Position numbers and translations under genes: made by a program
Assembly: GCF_900182955.1 (NCBI RefSeq)
Contig: NZ_FXUL01000010.1
Span: 62,001-126,000, forward strand
Origin: Noviherbaspirillum suwonense
Lineage (GTDB): Bacteria > Pseudomonadota > Gammaproteobacteria > Burkholderiales > Burkholderiaceae_D
Direction: 5' to 3'
Length of the DNA: 64,000 bases
Part shown: piece after piece, positions 30,637 to 40,123 of the stretch
How the letters are laid out: every line of letters begins with the position of its first letter
How positions within the stretch are numbered: the first letter of the stretch is position 1
Notes under the pieces: generated by a model
The model's input: only the letters and a program-made list of their open reading frames with translations
Databases searched by the model: none
Told to the model about the DNA's origin: nothing

Positions 30637-31743
30637 TTAATAGAGCACGACCGAGCGGATCGACTCGCCGCGTTTCATCAGGTCGAATCCTTCGTTGATC
30701 TGGTCCAGGCGCAGGGTATGCGTGATCAGGTCATCGATGTTGAGCTTGCCTTCCATGTACCAGTCGACGATCTTCGGCACGTCCGTGCGTCCGCGGGCGC
30801 CGCCGAATGCCGAGCCTTTCCATACCCGGCCCGTCACCAGCTGGAACGGACGCGTGCTGATTTCCTCGCCCGCGGCCGCGACGCCGATGATGATGGACTG
30901 GCCCCAGCCCTTGTGACAGCACTCGAGCGACTGCCGCATCGTGGTGGTGTTGCCGATGCATTCGAACGAATAGTCGGCGCCGCCGTCGGTCAGCTGGACG
31001 ATATGGTCGACCACATTGGGGACGTCCTTCGGGTTGACGAAGTGCGTCATGCCGAACTTGCGCGCCATCGCTTCCCGCTCGGGATTGAGGTCGACGCCGA
31101 TGATCTTGTCCGCACCGACCATGCGCGCCGCCTGGATCACGTTCAGGCCGATGCCGCCCAGGCCGAACACCACCACATTGGCGCCTGCCTCGACCTTTGC
31201 GGTGAAAAGCACCGCGCCGACGCCGGTCGTCACGCCGCAGCCGATATAGCAAACCTTGTCGAACGGCGCGTCCGGACGGATCTTTGCGACCGCGATTTCA
31301 GGGACCACGATATGGTTGGCGAAGGTCGATGTGCCCATGTAGTGGAAGATCGGCTTGCCGTCGATCGAAAAGCGCGATGTCGCATCCGGCATCAGGCCGC
31401 GTCCCTGCGTGTTGCGTATGGCCTGGCACAGGTTGGTTTTCTGCGACAGGCAGAACTTGCACTGGCGGCATTCGGGTGTGTACAGCGGAATGACATGGTC
31501 GCCGGCGCGCAGCGACTTGACGTCGGGGCCGACATCGACCACGACCCCTGCGCCCTCGTGTCCCAGGATGGAAGGAAAGATCCCCTCGGGATCGGCGCCC
31601 GACAGGGTGTAGTAATCGGTATGGCAGATGCCGGTGGCCTTGACCTCGATCAGCACCTCCCCCGCTTTCGGCCCTTGCAGGTCCACCTCTTCCACGGTCA
31701 ACGGTGCGCCTGCTTTCCACGCGATTGCGGCCTTTGTTTTCAT
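30637..31743 (-). CDS. frmA: S-(hydroxymethyl)glutathione dehydrogenase (class III alcohol dehydrogenase)
   Basis: Oxidises S-hydroxymethylglutathione (formed from formaldehyde) to S-formylglutathione with NAD. The 368 residues contain catalytic-zinc ligands (ICHTDYYTLSG, GHEGAGVVVDVG), the structural zinc cysteines (CRQCKFCLSQKTNLC) and the Rossmann motif GLGGIGLNVIQAARM. It also reduces nitrosoglutathione in relatives. It heads the frmA-fghA unit; an inverted repeat lies just upstream. Confidence 0.96.
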   Translation of the reverse strand: MKTKAAIAWKAGAPLTVEEVDLQGPKAGEVLIEVKATGICHTDYYTLSGADPEGIFPSILGHEGAGVVVDVGPDVKSLRAGDHVIPLYTPECRQCKFCLSQKTNLCQAIRNTQGRGLMPDATSRFSIDGKPIFHYMGTSTFANHIVVPEIAVAKIRPDAPFDKVCYIGCGVTTGVGAVLFTAKVEAGANVVVFGLGGIGLNVIQAARMVGADKIIGVDLNPEREAMARKFGMTHFVNPKDVPNVVDHIVQLTDGGADYSFECIGNTTTMRQSLECCHKGWGQSIIIGVAAAGEEISTRPFQLVTGRVWKGSAFGGARGRTDVPKIVDWYMEGKLNIDDLITHTLRLDQINEGFDLMKRGESIRSVVLY

Positions 31744-31763
31744 GCTGGATCCTTTTTGTTATT

Positions 31764-31779
31764 GACACGTCGGTGTGTC
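31764..31779. promoter_or_regulatory. Inverted repeat upstream of frmA, candidate operator
   Basis: GACAC (31764-31768) and GTGTC (31775-31779) form an inverted repeat 21 bp upstream of the frmA ATG. The flanks TTG and GAA extend it imperfectly. The 216-bp frmA/haemagglutinin spacer (31744-31959) holds no gene. No FrmR or LysR-type formaldehyde regulator is next to it. Confidence 0.4.
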
Positions 31780-31959
31780 GAATTTCCGGTTCGGGTGAGT
31801 ATAAACGAAGGCGCAAGTAACCATATTCGACCAGCGGACGGTGCGTTGATTGCATTAATTATTAGCCGAATTGCTAATGATTGTTCTGCGGGACCGGATC
31901 GGCACATAGATTCGAAGGTCGCTGTTCTGTCCGACGCGCCGCATCCAGGAGACGTCTCC

Positions 31960-34900
31960 ATGATTACCTGCCCTCCCCACGCTTCCTCCCTGCCTGCTCC
32001 AGGCAAAAAAATCGAAAGAATCCGCTGCCTGCCCGCGCCATTGTCGCTGGCCATCGCCTGCCTGTATTCGACTTCCGCCCAGGCGCTGCCGCAGAATCCC
32101 ACCACGGTGTCCGGCAAGGTCAGCATCACCACCGCCAACCAGGCAATGCAGGTCAACCAGACGACGAACAAGGCCATTATCGAATGGCAGAAGTTCGGCG
32201 TCGCATCCAACGAGTCGGTCACCTTCAACCAGCCGTCCAGGTCGTCGGTGATACTGAACCGGGTAAGCGGCATGGAAACCAGCGCGCTGGACGGCATGCT
32301 CAATGCGACCGGCCAGGTATTCATCGTCAACCCCAACGGCGTATTGATAGGCCCCACCGCGCGCGTCAATGCGGGCGGCCTGCTGGCATCCACGCTGGCG
32401 ATCGAAAACCAGCGTTTCCTCAACAGCGATTTCACCTTCGCCGCCAGGTCCGACAGCGACAAGGCGCCGGTTGGCAATGCCGGTTCGGTCACCGCAGTTG
32501 ACGGCGGCTATGTCATCCTGCTGGCCAATAACGTCCGCAATAGCGGCACGATCGATGCCCCTGCCGGCCATGTGCTGATGGGCGCCGGGAGCAAGGCCAC
32601 GCTGTACCTCAGCGACCAGTCCCTGCTGGGCTATCGCATCGACGCCGGCTCCGCCGCGGCCCTGGTCGAAAATGCCGGCAGAATCAGGGCGGACGGCGGC
32701 AAGGTGACGCTGGCGGCAAGTGGCATCAGCGGCGCCAGCCAGCTCGCGAGCGCAGCGGTCAATCACAGCGGCATCATCGAGGCGAAGACGCTGAACGGCA
32801 AGGCAGGCGCCATCGTGCTGTCGGGCGACATGCAGGCGGGACGGGTGTCTGTCACCGGCAGGCTCGACGCGTCTGCTCAGGCAGGCGTCGGGGGCACCAT
32901 AGACACGTCTGCGGCTGTCGTCGCTGTCGGCAGCAATGCCAGCATATCCACCGAATCGGTGTCGGGAGCGACAGGCTTGTGGACAGCGACATCGCTCAAC
33001 CCTGTCATTGGCGGGGACAGGGACAGCATTTCCAATACAGTATTAGCCAAAGCGCTGGACAAGAGCAATGTGACGGTAAGCGCCTATGGAAACGGCACGG
33101 GCACGAGCGGCAGCCTGTCTATCGCCGGTGAAATCGACGCGCGGGGAAAGCACAAGCTGATGGTGAAGGCGACGCACGACGTGCTGGTCGCTGCGCCGGT
33201 GACCGTAGGCAGTGGTGGATTCGCCGCCCGGGCGGACAGTGACGGCTCCGGCGAAGGCGCGGTGAAGTTCGACGCTGCCGCCACGATCCGCGGAAACGAT
33301 GGCGCGCCGATAGACATCTACACCAATGTCCCAAGCTACAGCGACACGTCCCGCTATGACGGCTTCATCACCTCGCCATACCGCCTGTGGATGCTGGTCA
33401 ACAACGCAGGCCAGCTGCAGGACATGCAGTCCAACCTCTCCGGCAACTATGCGCTGGGCAGGGATATCGATGCCGCCGGAACAGCCGCATGGAACGGCGG
33501 CGCCGGATTCCGGCCGATAGGACTTGACCGGAAGCGGTTCGATGGCCAGCTCGACGGCATGAGCCACGTCATTTCCAATCTCACGATCAACCGTCCCCGC
33601 AACGACTACGTCGGCCTCTTTTCCGAAATGACGGGCACCGTCATGAACCTGGGCCTGCGGAATGTCCATGTGACGGCGAACAGCCATGCCGGCGCCTTTG
33701 CCGGCTACAACGGCGGCACGCTGAAGAATGTCTACGCAACCGGAAGCGTGTCGGTGGACGTGGAGCGCGGATACAGCGAACAGTCCACCAACACCGCCGG
33801 CGGCCTGGTCGGAAGCAATGGCAGGAGTGGAGCCATCAGGGATGCCTATAGCCTGGTCGATGTCGGCGGCGACGCCATCCTCGGGGGAATTGCCGGGACA
33901 AACGAAGGAACGATAGACGGCGTCTACGCGGCGGGCAAGGTGGGAAGGCCCAACTTCGCCGATGAATTATTTGGTATCGGCGGCATCGCCGGCATCAACA
34001 GCGGGCCAGTGAGAAACACGTACTGGACGACCGATGGCACGGGCAAAAACCTGGCTTTCGGCAGCGATCATTCGAGTGTCGACGGCGGCAATTCGGTCCA
34101 TGCACTGACAAACGACGGCCTGCGGACCGCGGAACTCGGCCTGGACTTCGATACGCGCTGGTTCCGCTACGATGGATACACGGCGCCCCTGCTCAGGTCC
34201 TTCCTGAAGCCGCTGACCATCGACGGGATTTCCCGCGAGGTGGACAAGATCTATGACAGCCTTGCCTTCGATTTTCAGCCCGCTTTCCTGTATTCCATCC
34301 CGGAAGCGGCATCCTCTGCACACCTGAATTCACGCAATGACGCAACGCGCGGCGCCCAGGGTTCGGATGTCGGCACGTACAGCAGCGGCACGGTCACGAC
34401 CTTCTGGTCGGATCAGCAGGGCTATTTGATACGCAATCCGATCGTACGGCAAAAAACGATCGTTGCAATCCATGCAAGGCCAATCGTCCTGCAAGCCACC
34501 GCCGACACAAAGTATTTCGATGATTCCATCGTGTCTCCGGCGCTTCCCGGCGTTTCGAACGACAGGAATGAGCGCAATGCTGGCCTGGTAAGCGGCGACG
34601 TCCTGGATGCGGTGCAATCATTCGATGCAAAGGTGGCTGGCGATCGAACGTTAAGTATTTCCTCGGTTGAAATCAAAAACAGCCAGGGGAAAAACGTGAC
34701 GTCGAACTATGAAATAAGCAGGTCCGACGCCATTGGAAAAATAGTGGAGAAGAAGGCCGATACTATTCCTGAAATACCGGTGACGGATGGAGGGAATGGC
34801 AATGGCACGGGTGACGGAAGCGGCGGCGGCACGGGTGGCGGAAACGGCGGCGGCACAGGTGGCGGAAATGGCGGCGGCACGGGCGGTGGAAACGGCGGCG

Positions 34901-35229
34901 GCACGGGCGGTGGAAACGGCGGCGGCGCGGGCGGCGGGAACGGCGTTGGCACGGGCGGCGGAACCAATGGCGGGCTGGGTAGGGGAAGCGGTAATGGCTC
35001 TGGCGGGACTAACGGGGGCGCTAATGGCGGAAATGCCGGCGGGACTCTCGGGTCGCCTGCCGATAGGTCGGGCGAGCAACAGCGAAGCGCTACCCTTTTC
35101 GCCTATCTCGGCGACCGGGGCGAAGACGAACTGAAGAAAAGAAGCCTGGAAAATAGCAAGCTCAGGAATGCCTTTACGTTATCGATACGGGACGGCGGTA
35201 TTCGCGTTCCCGGGGAGACGGCCAGGTAG
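31960..35229 (+). CDS. Filamentous-haemagglutinin-like secreted protein with Gly-rich repeats
   Basis: A 1089-residue predicted exoprotein. Residues 1-42 form a signal peptide ending STSAQA. Residues about 45-300 are the haemagglutinin activity (TPS) domain, with FIVNPNGVLIGPTARVNAGG (NPNG at about 125-128), used for two-partner secretion. About 513-683 carry GLUG-like repeats (AGAFAGYNGGTLKNVYATGS, AGGLVGSNG, LGGIAGTNEG). About 749-933 resemble YDG/MBG beta modules. About 943-1030 are a Gly-rich octapeptide repeat, then a short charged tail. The start has CCAGGAG upstream. No TpsB partner is in the window. Function: probable adhesin or matrix protein. The frame stays open upstream but that part is antisense to frmA. 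Confidence 0.88.
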   Translation: MITCPPHASSLPAPGKKIERIRCLPAPLSLAIACLYSTSAQALPQNPTTVSGKVSITTANQAMQVNQTTNKAIIEWQKFGVASNESVTFNQPSRSSVILNRVSGMETSALDGMLNATGQVFIVNPNGVLIGPTARVNAGGLLASTLAIENQRFLNSDFTFAARSDSDKAPVGNAGSVTAVDGGYVILLANNVRNSGTIDAPAGHVLMGAGSKATLYLSDQSLLGYRIDAGSAAALVENAGRIRADGGKVTLAASGISGASQLASAAVNHSGIIEAKTLNGKAGAIVLSGDMQAGRVSVTGRLDASAQAGVGGTIDTSAAVVAVGSNASISTESVSGATGLWTATSLNPVIGGDRDSISNTVLAKALDKSNVTVSAYGNGTGTSGSLSIAGEIDARGKHKLMVKATHDVLVAAPVTVGSGGFAARADSDGSGEGAVKFDAAATIRGNDGAPIDIYTNVPSYSDTSRYDGFITSPYRLWMLVNNAGQLQDMQSNLSGNYALGRDIDAAGTAAWNGGAGFRPIGLDRKRFDGQLDGMSHVISNLTINRPRNDYVGLFSEMTGTVMNLGLRNVHVTANSHAGAFAGYNGGTLKNVYATGSVSVDVERGYSEQSTNTAGGLVGSNGRSGAIRDAYSLVDVGGDAILGGIAGTNEGTIDGVYAAGKVGRPNFADELFGIGGIAGINSGPVRNTYWTTDGTGKNLAFGSDHSSVDGGNSVHALTNDGLRTAELGLDFDTRWFRYDGYTAPLLRSFLKPLTIDGISREVDKIYDSLAFDFQPAFLYSIPEAASSAHLNSRNDATRGAQGSDVGTYSSGTVTTFWSDQQGYLIRNPIVRQKTIVAIHARPIVLQATADTKYFDDSIVSPALPGVSNDRNERNAGLVSGDVLDAVQSFDAKVAGDRTLSISSVEIKNSQGKNVTSNYEISRSDAIGKIVEKKADTIPEIPVTDGGNGNGTGDGSGGGTGGGNGGGTGGGNGGGTGGGNGGGTGGGNGGGAGGGNGVGTGGGTNGGLGRGSGNGSGGTNGGANGGNAGGTLGSPADRSGEQQRSATLFAYLGDRGEDELKKRSLENSKLRNAFTLSIRDGGIRVPGETAR
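34798..34965 (+). repeat. 24-bp tandem repeat, seven copies, coding for a Gly octapeptide
   Basis: Seven in-frame 24-bp units (starts at 34798, 34822, 34846, 34870, 34894, 34918, 34942) encode variations of GGGTGGGN. Units 34870 and 34894 are identical. The array can change copy number in steps of eight residues without breaking the frame. Confidence 0.93.
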
Positions 35230-35301
35230 GACTGGCCTGCTTCGGTGGCGCCCCTCCCGTGCGGGCGCCCCGATGCATTTCGCTGGAGACGGGCGCGGCG
35301 T

Positions 35302-35541
35302 TCACTGTCTTCTCCGCTTCATCCAGTTGTAATTCGGCGCCGGGTCGGCGGCGCCGGCCTGCCCTACCGAATCGGGGTTTTCCGACGACAGCACGACAAA
35401 GCTGACAGGCTCGCCGGAACGCTGCCGCTGGCGCAGTTCTTCCATGAACTGCAGGGCGGCGCGCAGATCGTCCGCGGGAAACAGCGCCTGTGCCGGCTTC
35501 TGAATTTCGTTCGCCAGTTCGGTCCAATAAACCATGTACAT
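35302..35541 (-). CDS. Small conserved protein of unknown function
   Basis: A 79-residue soluble protein, MYMVYWTELANEIQKPAQAL in its N-terminus and a SSENPDSVGQAGAADPAPNY segment followed by WMKRRRQ at the end. The AGGAG plus AAAGG region lies upstream of the ATG. No motif points to a function. It appears to be of a type common in Oxalobacteraceae, which is a recollection that should be tested by search. Convergent with the haemagglutinin-like gene. Confidence 0.7.
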   Translation of the reverse strand: MYMVYWTELANEIQKPAQALFPADDLRAALQFMEELRQRQRSGEPVSFVVLSSENPDSVGQAGAADPAPNYNWMKRRRQ

Positions 35542-35619
35542 GGATTGCTACCTTTCTCCTTGTCCAATGACTGTCCATCAATAGCGACGGGCCGTCATGC
35601 TGGCCGTCGAGCATCGGGG

Positions 35620-35689
35620 CGCCTGCATGATGGCGCTTGCATCAGGCCGCGTGCATCGAGCCGCTTGCATCGAGCCGCCCACATCCCCT
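35620..35689. repeat. 14-bp tandem repeat, about five copies
   Basis: Units starting at 35620, 35634, 35648, 35662 and 35676 follow the pattern CGCNTGCATCGAGC; the third and fourth differ at one base and the fifth is degenerate. The repeat is in the 220-bp spacer between the two small genes (35542-35761), which otherwise holds nothing I recognise. Confidence 0.8.
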
Positions 35690-35761
35690 GCCGTGGATTG
35701 CATCAGCTTCCCCTGGGCCAGCCTGTCCGGAATTCCTTGCCGGGTCGGCCAGCAGCGGCCG

Positions 35762-36022
35762 TTAATGCTGCTGCATCCACTCGTTCACCGACTCCGGCCC
35801 ATAACCGGCAAATGGCTTTCTGCTGGTGATGACATACAAGTTACACGAGCTTTCCATCAGGCTGCGCAACTGGGTAAATACGGCTTGCGGCGTGAGGTCG
35901 GTAGAAATCGCGTAGCTGGTGTTCGTCAACTTTGCCCATGGATAATTCTTGATCGCACGGATCATCGGGTAGTGCGAAGCGCCCGTCGGACTGTAGTCGA
36001 AGATGATGATGAGCACCGCCAT
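35762..36022 (-). CDS. Small conserved protein, possible Cas2/SinR-like ferredoxin fold
   Basis: An 86-residue protein starting MAVLIIIFDYSPTGASHYPM, then a helix with IRAIKNYPWAKLTNTSYAI and a second beta-rich half (CNLYVITSRKPFAGYGPESV). The beta-alpha-beta pattern with an Asp after the first strand (FDY) and a tail ending WMQQH resembles SinR-family and Cas2-like small proteins, but no CRISPR array or cas gene is present. This is a weak structural guess. It could as well be a stand-alone protein of unknown role. Confidence 0.65.
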   Translation of the reverse strand: MAVLIIIFDYSPTGASHYPMIRAIKNYPWAKLTNTSYAISTDLTPQAVFTQLRSLMESSCNLYVITSRKPFAGYGPESVNEWMQQH

Positions 36023-36164
36023 GCGTTTCCCCGGTATGCCAAAGAAAAACGCGGCCAGGTTACCCTGCCGCGCATTTGTTTTGCCTGCTGTGCCGCTTCG
36101 ACATCCGGGTCCGGCTGCAGGCGCCGCATGACTGCGGCGCCTGCAGCGGACGTCGGACGCTTGC

Positions 36165-38024
36165 TTATGCCTTGAGCCGCTGCTCCAGCTTGTCCTTGGC
36201 GGTTTGCAGTTCCTGCGGGAGTTTGTAGCTCAGTTTTTCAAACAGTTCGCTGTGAAGCTTCAGTTCGTCCTGCCATGCATCGAGGTCGATCGACGTGATC
36301 TTGTCGAACTTGTCGCGGCTGAAGTCGGTGCCGGCCCAGTGCAGGTCTTCGTAACGCGGGGTGGTGCCGAACAGGTGTTCCACGCCTTCCGAAGCCGTGC
36401 CTTCGATACGCTCGAGCATCCACTTCAGGACACGCATGTTGTCGCCGAATCCCGGCCAGACGAACTTGCCGTTTTCGTCGGTGCGGAACCAGTTGACGCA
36501 GAAGATATGCGGCAGCTTGGCGCCGGTGGCGGAAAGCCTTTCACCCATTTCCAGCCAGTGCTGGAAGTATTCGCTCATGTTGTAGCCGGTGAACGGCAAC
36601 ATTGCGAACGGGTCGCGGCGAACCACGCCCTGCTGGCCAGTTGCGGCCGCGGTGGTTTCCGAACCCATGGTCGCTGCCATGTAGACGCCTTCGACCCAGT
36701 CGCGCGCTTCGGTGACCAGCGGCACGGTCGTCGAGCGGCGGCCGCCGAAGATGAAGGCGGAGATGGGCACGCCGGCCGGATCGTCCCAGGACGGGTCGAG
36801 CACCGGGTTGCTGCTGGCAGATACGGTGAAGCGCGCATTCGGATGCGCTGCCTTGCGGCCGGTTTCCTTCGCAACTTCCGGGGTCCAGTCCTTGCCCTGC
36901 CAGTCGATCAGGTGCGCAGGCGCTTCCTTGGTCATGCCTTCCCACCAGACGTCGCCATCGTCGGTCAGCGCGACGTTGGTGAAGATGGTGTTTTCCTTCA
37001 GCGACGCCATGCAGTTGAAGTTGGTGTCGCTGTTGGTGCCCGGCGCGACGCCGAAATAGCCGGCTTCCGGGTTGATCGCGTACAGCTTGCCGTCGGCGCC
37101 CGGCTTGATCCATGCAATGTCGTCGCCGATGGTCGTGACTTTCCAGCCGTCGAAGCCCGATGGCGGGATCAGCATCGCAAAGTTGGTCTTTCCGCAGGCC
37201 GACGGGAATGCCGCTGCGACATAGTGTTTCTTGCCTTCCGGGTTTTCAACGCCCAGGATCAGCATGTGCTCGGCCAGCCAGCCCTCTTCGCGGCCCATGA
37301 TGGAGGCGATGCGCAGCGCAAAGCACTTCTTGCCCAGCAGCGCGTTGCCGCCGTAGCCGGAGCCGAACGACCAGATTTCGCGGGTTTCCGGGTAGTGAAC
37401 GATGTACTTGGTCGGATTGCAAGGCCATGGCACGTCTTTCTGGCCAGCCTGCAGCGGCGCGCCGACGGTGTGGACGCATGGCACGAAGTCGCCGTCGCTG
37501 CCCAGCACGTCGTACACCGCGCGGCCCATGCGGGTCATGATGCGCATGTTGACTGCAACGTAGGGGGAATCGGACAGCTCGACGCCGATGTGCGCGATCG
37601 GCGAGCCGAGCGGGCCCATCGAGAACGGAACGACATACATCGTGCGGCCGCGCATCGCGCCGTCGAACAGGCCGTTCATGGTGGCGCGCATTTCGGCAGG
37701 CGCGGTCCAGTTGTTGGTCGGGCCGGCGTCTTCCTGCTTTTCAGGGCAAATGAACGTGCGGTCTTCGACACGGGCCACGTCCGACGGATCGGAACAGGCG
37801 AGGTAGCTGTTCGGACGCTTTTCCGGGTTCAGCTTTTTCATGGTGCCGGCGGCGACCATCTGGTTGCACAGGCGGTCGTATTCTTCCTGCGAGCCGTCGC
37901 ACCAGTAGATGTTGGCAGGCTTGGTCAGCGCAGCGATCTCGGCGACCCAGCTGATCAGCTTCTGGTGCTTGACATAGGATGGCGCCTCGACGGCGGTGAT
38001 GCCGTCCATAACGGGCTGGTTCAT
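36165..38024 (-). CDS. pckG: Phosphoenolpyruvate carboxykinase (GTP)
   Basis: Makes PEP from oxaloacetate and GTP, the entry step of gluconeogenesis. The 619 residues contain the kinase-1a loop FPSACGKTN at 273-281 with the reactive Cys, the kinase-2 strand [13 protein letters not shown], the oxaloacetate-binding region [20 protein letters not shown], and [20 protein letters not shown]. The start [15 protein letters not shown] has GGAGG 8 bp upstream; the longer frame lacks family similarity. It is monocistronic. Confidence 0.96.
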   Translation of the reverse strand: MNQPVMDGITAVEAPSYVKHQKLISWVAEIAALTKPANIYWCDGSQEEYDRLCNQMVAAGTMKKLNPEKRPNSYLACSDPSDVARVEDRTFICPEKQEDAGPTNNWTAPAEMRATMNGLFDGAMRGRTMYVVPFSMGPLGSPIAHIGVELSDSPYVAVNMRIMTRMGRAVYDVLGSDGDFVPCVHTVGAPLQAGQKDVPWPCNPTKYIVHYPETREIWSFGSGYGGNALLGKKCFALRIASIMGREEGWLAEHMLILGVENPEGKKHYVAAAFPSACGKTNFAMLIPPSGFDGWKVTTIGDDIAWIKPGADGKLYAINPEAGYFGVAPGTNSDTNFNCMASLKENTIFTNVALTDDGDVWWEGMTKEAPAHLIDWQGKDWTPEVAKETGRKAAHPNARFTVSASSNPVLDPSWDDPAGVPISAFIFGGRRSTTVPLVTEARDWVEGVYMAATMGSETTAAATGQQGVVRRDPFAMLPFTGYNMSEYFQHWLEMGERLSATGAKLPHIFCVNWFRTDENGKFVWPGFGDNMRVLKWMLERIEGTASEGVEHLFGTTPRYEDLHWAGTDFSRDKFDKITSIDLDAWQDELKLHSELFEKLSYKLPQELQTAKDKLEQRLKA

Positions 38025-38218
38025 GGGTACTACCTCCAATGACGATAAAAAAATCTGTACTGGCATACCGGGATCGCTGTCCAGTTGCCGGCGCCCTGGC
38101 GGGCGGCCTGGCAGGCCTGGGTGCGTCTGGGGCAAAGAGCGCGATGCTTGGCGGCAGGGTTTGCCAGCCGGTATGTTGCTTCGTGAATACGGGCAGGTTT
38201 GCGAAAAATGGTGGGTGA

Positions 38219-38248
38219 TTGTACACCTGTCTTTTTTGCAAATCCAAC
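38219..38248 (-). promoter_or_regulatory. Candidate promoter of pckG in a 422-bp spacer
   Basis: On the minus strand TTGGAT (complement of 38243-38248), an 18-bp spacer and TACAAT (complement of 38219-38224) lie about 195 bp upstream of the pckG start. In the rest of 38025-38446 I see no gene, only a GC-rich 5' leader for pckG and a direct repeat AAATAGTAG at 38271-38279 and 38287-38295. Confidence 0.4.
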
Positions 38249-38446
38249 GACAAAGCTCAACTCTGGAGGAAATAGTAGTCGACTTAAATAGTAGGCTATA
38301 CCGCGCTAAACCCTTGTTTTCCCTCGCATTTTTTCAGCTATTTTGCTGCGCTGCCGCATTTTCTCCGGTCACCGGCGAATTGTCCCCGGCACGCTATCAT
38401 CTGCCGGGACACGTTCGGCCCTGCCACCCAAAACAGGAATTCATTG

Positions 38447-39436
38447 ATGAAGATCGCCATACTCGACGACTACCAGGATGCCGTCCGGCAACTGGATTGC
38501 TTTCAATTGCTTGACGGCCACGACGTCAAGGTATTCAACAACAGTGCGCGCGGCATCGGCCAGCTGGCGGCGCGGCTGGCGCCTTTCGAGGCGCTGGTGC
38601 TGATCCGCGAGCGCACCGTGATATCGAAGGCGCTGCTGGACAAGCTCCCCAACCTGAAGCTGATCTCGCAGACCGGCAAGGTCAGCGGCCATGTCGATGT
38701 CGACGCCGCCACCGCGCAGGGCGTCGCCATTGTCGAGGGCGTCGGCGACCCGACCGCGCCGGCCGAGCTGACCTGGGCGCTGATCATGGACGCCAGCCGG
38801 CGCGTGAGCCAGTACGCCGGTTATTTGAAGCAGGGTGTATGGCAATCGGCTTCGCCGCTGCCGCAGCACAACCGGCTGGGCGTGGCGCTCAAGGGCCGCA
38901 CGCTGGGGATCTGGGGCTATGGCAAGATCGGCCGCAAGATCGCCGGCTACGGCAAGGCCTTCGGCATGCAGGTGCTGGTCTGGGGACGCGAACCGAGCCG
39001 GCAGGCGGCGCAGCAGGACGGTTATTCCGTCGCCGCCAGCAAGGAGCAGTTCTTCGCGCAGTCCGACGTGCTCACGCTGCACCTGCGCCTGAACGACGCG
39101 ACCCGCGGCATCGTCCAGGCGGCCGATCTGGCCGCGATGAAGCCGACCGCCATCCTGGTCAACACCAGCCGCGCCGAACTGGTCGCGGAAGGCGCGCTCG
39201 AAGCCGCGCTGGCGGCCGGCCGGCCGGGCCAGGCGGCGCTCGATGTGTTCGAGCAGGAGCCGCTGGCGCCGGACAGCCCGCTGCTGCGGATGGACAACGT
39301 GCTGGCGACGCCGCACCTGGGCTACGTGGAAAAGGATGGCTACGAACTGTACTTCGACGCCGCATTCCGCAATATCGTGGATTTTGCGAACGGGACGCCG
39401 AAGAACGTGCTGAATCCGGAAGCGCTGAAGGCGTAG
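38447..39436 (+). CDS. D-isomer specific 2-hydroxyacid dehydrogenase
   Basis: A 329-residue NAD-dependent dehydrogenase of the phosphoglycerate dehydrogenase/hydroxypyruvate reductase superfamily. It has the Rossmann motif LGIWGYGKIGRKIAGYGKAF, an active-site Arg in ILVNTSRAELVAEGAL, Glu in AALDVFEQEPL, and the His in NVLATPHLGYVEKDGYE. Substrate unknown. ATG at 38447 is preceded by AGGAA; a TTG directly before it is an alternative. It is a single gene with its own promoter region. Confidence 0.9.
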   Translation: MKIAILDDYQDAVRQLDCFQLLDGHDVKVFNNSARGIGQLAARLAPFEALVLIRERTVISKALLDKLPNLKLISQTGKVSGHVDVDAATAQGVAIVEGVGDPTAPAELTWALIMDASRRVSQYAGYLKQGVWQSASPLPQHNRLGVALKGRTLGIWGYGKIGRKIAGYGKAFGMQVLVWGREPSRQAAQQDGYSVAASKEQFFAQSDVLTLHLRLNDATRGIVQAADLAAMKPTAILVNTSRAELVAEGALEAALAAGRPGQAALDVFEQEPLAPDSPLLRMDNVLATPHLGYVEKDGYELYFDAAFRNIVDFANGTPKNVLNPEALKA

Positions 39437-39491
39437 GTCCCGGCGGGAGACAAAGGGAAAAAGGAAGGCCGGCGAATGTCGCCGACCGCAT

Positions 39492-39518
39492 GCGATGCGT
39501 TGACGGTTAACGCATCGC
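39492..39518. terminator. Terminator-like hairpin between convergent genes
   Basis: GCGATGCGTT and AACGCATCGC form a perfect 10-bp stem with loop GACGGTT, in the 114-bp spacer between the hydroxyacid dehydrogenase (+) and cynS (-). No T-tract follows, so it may act with rho or as an mRNA end. Confidence 0.5.
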
Positions 39519-39550
39519 GCCGGATCAGCGCAGCAGAGAACGGCCGGACT

Positions 39551-39994
39551 TCAATATGTCTTGTATGGCAGGAACTTGCCCGACAGGACCACGTTGACCC
39601 GGTCGCCCTTGGGATCGGCCTCGCGCTGGATATCCATCGAAAAGTCGATCGCGCTCATGATGCCGTCGCCAAATTCCTCGTGGATCAGTTCCTTGATTGT
39701 CGTGCCGTAGACGCTGACGATCTCGTACCAGCGATAGATCAGCGGGTCGGTCGGCACCGGGGTTGCCAGCGAACCCTTGTACGGAACGATCTGCAGCCAC
39801 GCGCATTCCTCGTCGGTGAGTTCGAACAGTTCCTGGGCGACGGCCGCCTGCGCCTTGGTGAATGTCATCTGGCCGAGGCAGGCAGCGGTGGTCCATTCCT
39901 TGCTCTGTCCGATGCTGACGGCGATATCGCGCCAATGCAGCCCTTTCCTTACTTTTGCGGCGATGATCTTGCCGGTGACTAGCGTGCGATCCAT
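39551..39994 (-). CDS. cynS: Cyanate hydratase (cyanase)
   Basis: Breaks cyanate down with bicarbonate to ammonia and CO2. The 147 residues align with E. coli CynS with a shift of eight, and all three catalytic residues are present: Arg88 and Glu91 in YRWYE and Ser114 in GIMSAIDF. The C-terminal VNVVLSGKFLPYKTY is typical. AGGAGG lies 6 bp before the ATG. The usual partners cynT (carbonic anhydrase) and cynX are absent here. Confidence 0.96.
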   Translation of the reverse strand: MDRTLVTGKIIAAKVRKGLHWRDIAVSIGQSKEWTTAACLGQMTFTKAQAAVAQELFELTDEECAWLQIVPYKGSLATPVPTDPLIYRWYEIVSVYGTTIKELIHEEFGDGIMSAIDFSMDIQREADPKGDRVNVVLSGKFLPYKTY

Positions 39995-40123
39995 TTCTTC
40001 CTCCTGGTTGTCTGTGGCCACGCTTTCAGCAAGAGCCGTGCCATTCGCCCGGCGCCGGAAACGCCGCGTCCTGGTGCAGCCGGCCGCCTCGCCGCACCAA
40101 TGCAAACCATGACGGGACCAGCA

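Noticed and set aside
30127-31959. Upstream extension of the haemagglutinin-like frame
   Set aside because: It is antisense to frmA and fghA and precedes the signal peptide; the start at 31960 has a ribosome site.
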